DNA of 64,000 nucleotides from Cryobacterium soli (GTDB lineage Bacteria; Actinomycetota; Actinomycetes; Actinomycetales; Microbacteriaceae). Shown piece by piece: positions 41,170-48,272 of this stretch. The notes beneath the pieces were generated by a model, which was not told the origin of the DNA, did no database searches, and worked only from the letters and a program-made list of their open reading frames with translations. The stretch is from the NCBI RefSeq assembly GCF_003611035.1, contig NZ_CP030033.1, positions 3,844,001-3,908,000 of the forward strand. The letters run 5' to 3'. Positions within the stretch are counted from its first letter, which is position 1; every line of letters starts with the position of its first letter. A program made the position numbers and the translations under genes.

Positions 41170-41183
41170 CCCCCATTTGGGGG
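41170..41183. promoter_or_regulatory. Palindrome CCCCCATTTGGGGG, copy 2
   Basis: CCCCCA-TT-TGGGGG, about 45 bases before the PutP-type gene; an extended version of the motif at 30030-30041. Position and symmetry suggest a regulator-binding site. Confidence 0.35.
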
Positions 41184-41226
41184 CATAGCTGTGCCCGAGT
41201 GCCGGGAATCCGACCTTAAGGACTCA

Positions 41227-42732
41227 ATGACTGATCAGACTTTTCAGCTTGCCGCGATTGTTTTGTACTTCGCCGGGATGCTCGCCATCGGCTACTTCGC
41301 CTTCCGGCAGACCAAGGATCTCGACGACTACATGCTCGCCGGCCGCGGCCTCAAACCCGGCACCGCGGCGCTGAGCGCCGGCGCCTCCGACATGTCCGGC
41401 TGGCTCCTGCTGGGGCTGCCCGGCGCCATCTACGTGTCCGGCCTCGTGGAGGCCTGGATCGCCATCGGCCTGACCATCGGCGCCTGGCTGAACTGGAAGT
41501 TCGTGGCCCCGCGCCTGCGCTCGTACACCCACGTGTCGAACAACTCCATCACCCTGCCCAGCTTCTTCGAGAACCGGCTCAAGGACTCGTCGCGGCTGCT
41601 GCGCGTGGTCTCCGGCCTGATCATCCTGGTGTTCTTCACGTTCTACGTCTCCTCCGGCATGGTCGCCGGTGGGGTGTTCTTCGAGAACTCCTTCGGCTCC
41701 ACCTTCCTCGTCGGCATGCTCATCGTCGCCGGCGTCACCCTGCTCTACACACTCTTCGGCGGCTTCCTCGGCGCCACCCTCACCGATGTCGCCCAGGGCC
41801 TGCTCATGCTCGCCGCGCTCATCGTGGTGCCCGTGGTCGCCCTCACCAAGACCGGCGGCCTCGGCGCCACCATCGACTCGATCCGCGAGGTCAACCCCGA
41901 CCTGCTCTCACTCACCGCCGGCGGCTCCGTACTCGGTGTCATCTCCGCCGCCGCGTGGGGCCTGGGCTACGTGGGCCAGCCGCACATCCTCGTGCGCTTC
42001 ATGGCGCTGCGCAGCCCGCAGGACGCCAAGGCCGGCCGCCGCATCGGCATCGGCTGGATGATCCTCACCGCGCTCGGCGCCGTCGCCACCGCGCTGATCG
42101 GCATCGCGTACTTCCAGCAGAACCCCGACGTCACCCTGAACAACCCGGAGACCGTCTTCCTGCTGCTCTCGCAGATCCTCTTCCACCCGTTCGTTGCCGG
42201 ACTGGTGCTCGCCGCGGTGCTCGCCGCGATCATGAGCACCATCTCGTCGCAGCTGATCGTCTGCTCTTCGGCGCTGGTGGAGGACCTCTACAAGATCGTG
42301 GGTAAGAAGGATGCGAGCCCCAAGCAGATGGTGATGCTCGGCCGCCTCGGCGTGCTGCTCGTGGCCCTCGTCGCCGGGCTGATCGCGCTCAACCGCGACG
42401 CGACCATCCTCGAGCTCGTCGGCTTCGCCTGGGCTGGCTTCGGCGCGGCCTTCGGCCCCGTCGTACTGCTCTCGCTGTACTGGAAGAAGCTCTCCACCTG
42501 GGGCGCACTGGCCGGCATGGTCACCGGTGCGGTCGTCGTGTTCATCTGGGGCAACTCGCCGCTCAGCGCCACAATGTACGAGATCGTGCCCGGCTTCGCC
42601 GCCAGCCTGCTCGTGGCCGTGGTGGTCTCGCTGTTCACCTACAAGCCGTCCACGGAGATCGAGACCGAGTTCGACGCCGCCGCGGCGCAGGCCCGGCAGG
42701 ACTACACCGAGCCCGAGAAGGCCGCCGTCTAG
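41227..42732 (+). CDS. putP: Sodium/proline symporter, PutP type
   Basis: A 501-residue sodium:solute symporter with about 13 hydrophobic segments. The PutP branch is indicated by RQTKDLDDYMLAGRGLKPGTAALSAGASDMSGWLLLGLPG near the N-terminus, AWGLGYVGQPHILVRFMA in the middle and AIMSTISSQLIVCSSALVEDLY, which carries the sodium-site serines. It should import proline with sodium, as nutrient or osmolyte. I start at ATG 41227, which has AAGGA six bases upstream; the frame stays open for 59 codons further but that part covers the palindrome and repeat. The C-terminal tail is acidic. No putA is adjacent. Confidence 0.9.
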   Translation: MTDQTFQLAAIVLYFAGMLAIGYFAFRQTKDLDDYMLAGRGLKPGTAALSAGASDMSGWLLLGLPGAIYVSGLVEAWIAIGLTIGAWLNWKFVAPRLRSYTHVSNNSITLPSFFENRLKDSSRLLRVVSGLIILVFFTFYVSSGMVAGGVFFENSFGSTFLVGMLIVAGVTLLYTLFGGFLGATLTDVAQGLLMLAALIVVPVVALTKTGGLGATIDSIREVNPDLLSLTAGGSVLGVISAAAWGLGYVGQPHILVRFMALRSPQDAKAGRRIGIGWMILTALGAVATALIGIAYFQQNPDVTLNNPETVFLLLSQILFHPFVAGLVLAAVLAAIMSTISSQLIVCSSALVEDLYKIVGKKDASPKQMVMLGRLGVLLVALVAGLIALNRDATILELVGFAWAGFGAAFGPVVLLSLYWKKLSTWGALAGMVTGAVVVFIWGNSPLSATMYEIVPGFAASLLVAVVVSLFTYKPSTEIETEFDAAAAQARQDYTEPEKAAV

Positions 42733-42808
42733 TCCGGCTCGTGCGGGCGTACCCCGGCCCGGCCGGGGTCCGCGCTGCACGCACGGGTCGGGGCCCGTGG
42801 GCGGGATA

Positions 42809-42868
42809 CGCGGGCAGGCCGCCGCTGCGCCGGTGGCACGCCACCTGCTCAGCGGCGCCCGACCCGCG
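42809..42868. repeat. GC-rich palindromic repeat, family A, copy 5
   Basis: Left arm GCGGGCAGGCCGCCGCTGCG, centre GGTGGCACGCC, right arm CAGCGGCGCCCGACCCGC. It lies between the convergent symporter and FMN-reductase genes. Confidence 0.6.
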
Positions 42869-42885
42869 CGCCCTGGAAACGCGGG

Positions 42886-43470
42886 CTACGCGGCAGCCTG
42901 ATCCTGGTCATCCGTGGCGCGCAGCGGCTCGAGCGCCTTCGACCAGGCGACGACCTGGTCGAGCATGGTGTCGACCTGGGGAAGCAGGTAGTCGCTCGGC
43001 TTGAAGACCGAGTAGTTCTCGAACTCCGTGGCCAGGGAAATGGCGACCTGGCCGCGCACGGTGGCCAGCTGCAGCTCGGAGGCGACGAGCCGCAGGTGCT
43101 CGACGGCCCGGGCCCCGCCGACGCCACCGTAGCTCACGAACGCGGCAGCCTTGTTGTTCCACTCGGTGTAGAGGTAGTCGAGCGCGTTCTTCAGCACTCC
43201 GGAGGTGGAGTGGTTGTACTCGGGAGTGACGAAGACGTAACCGTCGAACTCGGCGATCTTGGCCGACCAGGCCTTGGTGTGGTCGTTCGAGTAGACGCCC
43301 ATCGCCGGCGACCCCGGTTCGTCGAAGTGCGGCAGCGGGAAATCGGCGAGGTCGACGAGCTCGAATTTGGCGTCGCTGCGGCGTGCAGCGATGCCCTGCA
43401 CCCACTTGGCGACGGCCTCACCGTTGCGTCCGGGGCGAGTGCTGCCGAGAATGATGGCGATCTTGGTCAC
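42886..43470 (-). CDS. NADPH-dependent FMN reductase-like flavoprotein
   Basis: A 194-residue flavodoxin-like reductase. The FMN-phosphate loop is ILGSTRPGRNG at the N-terminus, and the isoalloxazine loop is TPEYNHSTSGVLKNALDYL, both standard for the NADPH-dependent FMN reductase/azoreductase family. It probably reduces FMN, quinones or azo compounds in the cytosol. It is divergent from an HxlR regulator, a classic arrangement in which HxlR senses electrophiles and induces the reductase; two matching palindromes lie in the 135-base gap. Confidence 0.9.
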   Translation of the reverse strand: MTKIAIILGSTRPGRNGEAVAKWVQGIAARRSDAKFELVDLADFPLPHFDEPGSPAMGVYSNDHTKAWSAKIAEFDGYVFVTPEYNHSTSGVLKNALDYLYTEWNNKAAAFVSYGGVGGARAVEHLRLVASELQLATVRGQVAISLATEFENYSVFKPSDYLLPQVDTMLDQVVAWSKALEPLRATDDQDQAAA

Positions 43471-43495
43471 GGGTTCTTCTCCTTGGGAACTAATT

Positions 43496-43508
43496 GTGCG
43501 TAATGCAC
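43496..43508. promoter_or_regulatory. Probable HxlR operator 1
   Basis: GTGCGTAATGCAC, one mismatch from a perfect palindrome, 25 bases upstream of the FMN-reductase start. It matches GTGCGTGACGCAC at 43573-43585 (consensus GTGCGTRAYGCAC), consistent with two sites for the divergent HxlR regulator. Confidence 0.6.
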
Positions 43509-43572
43509 GTTGGCAGTACTGGGAAGCGGTTCCGACGCCGTTTTAGTCCCGCACCTGGTCGCGCACTTTGAG

Positions 43573-43585
43573 GTGCGTGACGCAC
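43573..43585. promoter_or_regulatory. Probable HxlR operator 2
   Basis: GTGCGT-G-ACGCAC, a perfect palindrome 20 bases upstream of the HxlR ATG and 77 bases from the sister site. Position suggests autoregulation. Confidence 0.6.
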
Positions 43586-43605
43586 ACGAAGGGAAGAAAC
43601 CCGGG

Positions 43606-44007
43606 ATGACAGCGCTGCCCGCTGAAACCGATTTCACGCTCGACCCTGATTCGGATGCCCTGTGCCGGGAACCGAGTTCCCGCGCCCTGGTGCGCGATGT
43701 CTTCTCCCTGACCAGCGACAAGTGGTCGATGAGCGTCATCCGCGCCCTCAACGCGGGGCCGGTGCGGTTCACCCATCTCATGGTCGACATTCCGGGCATC
43801 TCCCATCGGATGCTCACGCGTACGCTGCGCGCGCTGGAACGCGACGGTCTGGTCTCGCGGACGAGCTATCCCGAGTCTCCGCCGCGGGTGGAGTACGAGC
43901 TCACCACGCTGGGTACCACCCTGAGCGAACCCGTGCGGGCGTTCATCGACTGGACGCAGCGGCACCGGTCCGAGATCGAAGCGAGCCGCGCCCGGTTCGA
44001 CAGCTGA
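43606..44007 (+). CDS. HxlR-family winged-helix transcriptional regulator
   Basis: A 133-residue HxlR protein. It has the family order: a cysteine near the N-terminus (DALCREPSSRAL), then SDKWSMSVIRALNAGPVRFTHLMVDIPGISHRMLTRTLRALERDGLV, a winged helix with the usual wing (PPRVEYELTTLG). The cysteine is the usual redox or electrophile sensor. I choose ATG 43606 because GGGAAG lies upstream; the frame continues further back but over the operators. It likely controls the divergent FMN-reductase gene. Confidence 0.88.
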   Translation: MTALPAETDFTLDPDSDALCREPSSRALVRDVFSLTSDKWSMSVIRALNAGPVRFTHLMVDIPGISHRMLTRTLRALERDGLVSRTSYPESPPRVEYELTTLGTTLSEPVRAFIDWTQRHRSEIEASRARFDS

Positions 44008-44089
44008 GCGCATCCGGCCGGCTCGTACCGGGCCGGTCTTCGGCGCGCCGGAATTTCGGCTTCGGCCGCTCCAACGGTAGATTTGCGCG

Positions 44090-44239
44090 ATGACCAGCGC
44101 ATTGGGACTTCTTATCTACCTGCTCATCGTCGCGCTCGCCGCGTTCGCCTTGTTCTGGGTGATCAGGCTCGGTGTGCGCTACGGTCTGCGGGATCACGCC
44201 AAGTGGATGCAAACCGGGGCAGCCCGCCCGCCCGAGTAA
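44090..44239 (+). CDS. Small single-pass membrane protein (49 aa)
   Basis: A 49-residue frame: about five residues, then a 21-residue hydrophobic helix (LGLLIYLLIVALAAFALFWV), then a basic tail (IRLGVRYGLRDHAKWMQTGA) and a stop. Composition and layout are typical of real small membrane proteins, with GC-ending codons as in its neighbours, but no clear ribosome site precedes the ATG. It lies between HxlR and the convergent DUF1294 gene. Function unknown. Confidence 0.5.
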   Translation: MTSALGLLIYLLIVALAAFALFWVIRLGVRYGLRDHAKWMQTGAARPPE

Positions 44240-44282
44240 CCACGACGCAGCCGGCGATCGCCGGGCGCCGAGGCCGCCGAGG

Positions 44283-44756
44283 TCAGAGCACCGAGCGCTT
44301 GGTCCACTCCACGAACAGGGCGAACGCCGGCGTCGCGAACACCGCGAACACCATGAGGTTCACGACCACGCTGCCCCAGAACGCCCGCCGGAAGCTGACC
44401 TTCTGGGTCTTGTGGCGCAGGGTCTGCTGGGCGACGATGGCGCCCGGCCAGCCGCCCACGATGCCCAAGCCGAGCAACGTCCGCTCCGGCACCCGCCGCC
44501 GGTCGGCCCGGGCGGCGGATTTGTCGGCCGCATACACGACGAAGCAGACGACGCTGGTGACGAGGTACAGCCCGGCCACCCAGAGCGGGATCGGCCAGAG
44601 CGCGTTGACCACGAGGTAGCCGATCACGAAGAGCAGGATCGGCAGGTAGGGGGTGACGCCCGCTCTGCGGCGTGGCACCGGCCGGCGACCCGGGGTGGGC
44701 ATCCGCCCAGAGGGGTGCGCCCGAGCGGAGTGGTCGCGCTGGGTCCGGGAAGGCAT
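44283..44756 (-). CDS. DUF1294 membrane protein
   Basis: A 157-residue protein of the DUF1294 family. After a basic, proline-rich N-terminal tail of about 33 residues come hydrophobic segments (PYLPILLFVIGYLVVNALW, LWVAGLYLVTSVVCFVVYA) and the family signature DKSAARADRRRVPERTLLGLGIVGGWPGAIVAQQTLRHKTQK, then a last helix. Some relatives carry a cold-shock domain at the N-terminus; this one does not. Its function is unknown. It follows the GGDEF-EAL gene on the same strand by 32 bases and may be cotranscribed. Confidence 0.85.
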   Translation of the reverse strand: MPSRTQRDHSARAHPSGRMPTPGRRPVPRRRAGVTPYLPILLFVIGYLVVNALWPIPLWVAGLYLVTSVVCFVVYAADKSAARADRRRVPERTLLGLGIVGGWPGAIVAQQTLRHKTQKVSFRRAFWGSVVVNLMVFAVFATPAFALFVEWTKRSVL

Positions 44757-44788
44757 GGCTCGATCGTAACCGTTGCCGGCCGCGGTAC

Positions 44789-47700
44789 TCAGCCGGGCCA
44801 GGGGGCTGGGCGGCCGAAGAGATATCCCTGCCCATGCTGCCAACCCTGGCGAGTAAGGGCAGCCGCCTGAATCTCGGTTTCCACGCCCTCTGCGACACCG
44901 GTGAGCCCGAGATGGGTGACCAGGCCCGCCAGCCCGGTGGCGAGGGTGTCGGCGCTGTCCTCACTGCCGTCGAGACCGGAGACGAAGCTGGCGTCGAGTT
45001 TGAGGCCCGTCACCGGAAGGTCGCGCAAGAGCGCAATCGAGGAGAACCCGGTGCCGAAGTCGTCCACATGCAGCCCAGCGCCGAGGTCGCGGAGGGCGAT
45101 GAGACTGTCGACGGTGTGCGCCCCCAGGGAGAGCACGGCTGTCTCGGTGATCTCCACGATGAGCCGGGAAGGTTCCACCGTGTGCCGGGTGAGGGTCGCC
45201 AGGAATCGCTCGGCCCAGTCGTCGCAGACCAGTTCCACCGCCGACACGTTGATGCTCACGGGAGGTGCTTCCGGGTGGCGGGCCAGCATCCCACACACCT
45301 GTTCGAGAACGGATGCGCCGATGCCCACGATCAGGCCGCTGTCCTCGGCGGTCGGCATGAACGCGGCGGGGGAGAGCAGGTCGCGTTGTGGATGCTGCCA
45401 GCGCACGAGGGCCTCGTACCCCACGACGCTGCGGTCCGCCAGCGCCACGATCGGTTGGTAGTGCACCACGAACTCGCCGTGCAGAAGTCCGGTTCGGATC
45501 TCATCCTCCACGGTCAGCCGGGTCATGGCCTGCGAGTGCATGGTGGCGTCGAACAACCGCCACCGGGCCCGGCCCTCGCGCTTGGCGTGGAACAGGGCGG
45601 AGTCGGTGTCGCGCAGCAGACTGGCGGAGCTGGACTCCGCGGTCGACAGGGCGATGCCGATCGACACGGTCGGGATGATGCGGTGCCCGTGCACGCGCAG
45701 TTCGGTGCCGACTGCGGCGGCGATGCGCTGGGCCATCCGCTCGATCTCGGCGGTGTCGTTCACCGAGGGAACCACGACCACGAACTCGTCGCCGCCGAAC
45801 CGGGCGACCCTGTCGGTGGGGCGCATAGCGGTTTGCAGGCGCCGGGCGATCTCGGCGAGCACCTCGTCGCCGGCCTCGTGGCCGAGGGAATCGTTGACGA
45901 GCTTGAAGTTGTCGAGGTCGATGAAGAGCACTCCGACCGTGCCCGGGTCGAGCCGGGCGGCCGCGAGGTCGGCTTCCAGCTGGGAGAGAATCCACTCCCG
46001 GTTGCGCATGCCGGTGAGCCGGTCGTTGAACGCCAGGAACAGCAGCTCCTCGCGCGCCAGATGCTCCGCCGTGACATCCTCCAGTTGCACCACCAGGAGC
46101 GTCGGCGGGGCATCCGTGCTGCGGATCAGGGAGGCCGTGCGCCTGGCCCAGATGATGGCGCCGTCAGCCCGCACCAGCCGTACTTCCAGGACCTGTCCTG
46201 GCGTATCTGAGATCGTCACCGAGCGCGCCTGGATCAAGGATGCTTCGTCGTCGGGGTGCACCAGGTCGTGGGTGAACCGGCCCAGCAGCCACGCCTCGTC
46301 ACGCTGCACCATCCGGCACATCGCCTCGTTGACCAGTTGGATGCGCCCACTGAAGTCGCAGATGATGACACCGTTGGCCGCCGACACGAGCACGCTGCGG
46401 AACATCTGTTCGGACCGTTCGAGGGCCTGCGCCGCGAGGGTCTCCTCATGGACATCGCGCACCGCAATGACCCGGCCGGTGAGGGTGCCGTCGTCGTCCA
46501 GGACGTCGCGGGTGCGGGCCGAGATCCAGCGGTACTGCCCATTGCGGTGCTGAACGCGAAACGGGGGCAGCCTCTGCACGCCCCGACCGGGGGCGTCGTG
46601 ACCATCCGGAGTGCCCATGGCGTCCAACTCGATCAGGTCGTCAGGATGCACGAACTCGCTCGCGGCTCGCATCACCACCTGCTCGGGAGTCCAGCCCAGT
46701 GCTTCCTCCAGCGACGGCGACGCCCAGATCTGCTGATCGTGCGGGTCGACCATGATCACGATGTCGGACGCGTTCTCGGCTAGCAGCCGATAGCGCTGCT
46801 CGGAATCGCGCACCGCCCGATCGGCGAGGTGCCGGCTGGTCACGTCCCGCCAGACCATTGAGACTCCGTCGCCCAGCGGGGCCCCACGGAAGTCGTACCA
46901 GCGGTCGGCCCCGCCCTCCCGCGGCGACGCGTAGTGGAACCCGTCGATGGTGCGCGGCTCGCCTGTGTCCAGCACCCCGGTGCACAGCTCGGCGAGGGAA
47001 CGCGAGATCGCCGCCGGCATGGGATTGAGCAGTGACCCGCCCAGAATCTGCTCCCGTGACATCCGGTGGAACCGGCAGGCAGCCGGATTGGCTTCCGTGA
47101 TGATGAAGTCCAGGATGCCGCCCTGCGCGTCCCGCAGGGCCTCGACGAGAACGTACGGATCGGCCAGGCTGTCCAGCGACGCGCGCAGCCGGGCGCGTTC
47201 GGCCTCGGCGGTGCGCTCAGCGTCGACGAGCGAGTCGATGCTGGTGAAGCCGTGCACGCCCCCGGTCACGGCACCGGAGTGCGTCAGCAGCGGCCGGGAG
47301 GAATGGAAGAACCACCGGTAGGAGCCCTCGTGTGAACGGAACCGGCAGCGGCCCGCGGAGCCCTTCCCTGCCGCCAGGAGGGCGGTGGCGGCCAGGCCCT
47401 GCCAGGGTTCGGCCGGATCGGAGAACTCGGCCCCTGGCCGCCCGATCAGGGACTCGGGTGTCCAGCCGGTCGCCGCAATCACCGAAGCTGAGGCCCACAG
47501 CACGGTTCCGTCGGGGGAAGTGCGAAGCACGAAGTCGGTGACGCTGTCGGACAGGGCACGGTAGCCGGCGAAGACGAGCCGGGTTGCTGCACGCCCCCGG
47601 TCGGTTTCGGTGACATCAGCGAACACGGCGATCACTGCGAGGGCGGCGCCGGGGGCGTCGATGGCAAGGCGCGCCGACACGTTGAGCCACATGAGATATT

Positions 47701-48058
47701 CGGGCCCGTCCCCCTCGCCGGGCAGCGAGATGCCCAGCAAGGTGTCGGTCGTCGGCCGCCCGGAGGCCAGGGTCAGTAGCGCCGGTTCTCGCTCGGGCGA
47801 CATGGGCACACCCCATTCGTCGATCGGCGCCCACCGCTGGTCGCCGGGCAGACGCCCGAGCAACTGGTCCCAACTCAGGTGCAGCAGCCGGGCCGCATCC
47901 GCGTTGGACCCGATGACTGCGCCGTCGGACGCGCGGTGCACCGCGATCGCGGTGCCGACCGGCACCGTAGGCAGCTGGGCGAGCAGCGCGTCAGGGACCG
48001 TGCCGAGCCATCGCATGTGGTTGCCCTGGTCCGGCGAAGCCGCGGTCCCCGTTGTCAT
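44789..48058 (-). CDS. Multi-PAS GGDEF-EAL bifunctional cyclic-di-GMP protein
   Basis: About 1089 residues from ATG 48058, which has GAGAGGG upstream. The first 630 residues contain at least four PAS-type sensor segments (for example LSDSVTDFVLRTSPDGTVLW, YRLLAENASDIVIMVDPHDQ and FRSVLVSAANGVIICDFSGR). The diguanylate cyclase domain has an intact RFGGDEFVVVV (GGDEF at 755-759), and the phosphodiesterase domain an intact YEALVRW (EAL at 882-884), ITETAVL and DDFGTGFSS. Both catalytic signatures are complete, so it can in principle make and degrade cyclic-di-GMP. No transmembrane helix is evident, so it is a cytosolic sensor, likely of redox, light or small ligands. Confidence 0.92.
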   Translation of the reverse strand: MTTGTAASPDQGNHMRWLGTVPDALLAQLPTVPVGTAIAVHRASDGAVIGSNADAARLLHLSWDQLLGRLPGDQRWAPIDEWGVPMSPEREPALLTLASGRPTTDTLLGISLPGEGDGPEYLMWLNVSARLAIDAPGAALAVIAVFADVTETDRGRAATRLVFAGYRALSDSVTDFVLRTSPDGTVLWASASVIAATGWTPESLIGRPGAEFSDPAEPWQGLAATALLAAGKGSAGRCRFRSHEGSYRWFFHSSRPLLTHSGAVTGGVHGFTSIDSLVDAERTAEAERARLRASLDSLADPYVLVEALRDAQGGILDFIITEANPAACRFHRMSREQILGGSLLNPMPAAISRSLAELCTGVLDTGEPRTIDGFHYASPREGGADRWYDFRGAPLGDGVSMVWRDVTSRHLADRAVRDSEQRYRLLAENASDIVIMVDPHDQQIWASPSLEEALGWTPEQVVMRAASEFVHPDDLIELDAMGTPDGHDAPGRGVQRLPPFRVQHRNGQYRWISARTRDVLDDDGTLTGRVIAVRDVHEETLAAQALERSEQMFRSVLVSAANGVIICDFSGRIQLVNEAMCRMVQRDEAWLLGRFTHDLVHPDDEASLIQARSVTISDTPGQVLEVRLVRADGAIIWARRTASLIRSTDAPPTLLVVQLEDVTAEHLAREELLFLAFNDRLTGMRNREWILSQLEADLAAARLDPGTVGVLFIDLDNFKLVNDSLGHEAGDEVLAEIARRLQTAMRPTDRVARFGGDEFVVVVPSVNDTAEIERMAQRIAAAVGTELRVHGHRIIPTVSIGIALSTAESSSASLLRDTDSALFHAKREGRARWRLFDATMHSQAMTRLTVEDEIRTGLLHGEFVVHYQPIVALADRSVVGYEALVRWQHPQRDLLSPAAFMPTAEDSGLIVGIGASVLEQVCGMLARHPEAPPVSINVSAVELVCDDWAERFLATLTRHTVEPSRLIVEITETAVLSLGAHTVDSLIALRDLGAGLHVDDFGTGFSSIALLRDLPVTGLKLDASFVSGLDGSEDSADTLATGLAGLVTHLGLTGVAEGVETEIQAAALTRQGWQHGQGYLFGRPAPWPG

Positions 48059-48272
48059 CACGCCCTCTCGCGCGAACCCAACGTTTCGCTGATTTGAGGT
48101 CAATACTGGCACAATCTTCCCGGCTCGCGTGCCGTGTATGGGGGGCATTGCGCCGCTCGTTCGGAAGCCGAGGCGCGGCCTGGGCCGCTGCCCTTGCCGA
48201 CTGGGCCGGACTGGGTATCAATCGGTTGTGACGGTGCGGTTGGCGCCGGGACGACGAGGTCGGGAGCTGCAC

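Larger units (their letters stand above)
40555..41226. other. Intergenic region with transposase remnant and repeats
   Basis: About 670 bases with no intact gene. It holds an IS110 transposase fragment (40564-40695, minus), a family B palindromic repeat (40975-41064) and a CCCCCATTTGGGGG palindrome (41170-41183) about 45 bases before the symporter start. AAGGA at 41218-41222 is the symporter's ribosome site. Confidence 0.6.
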
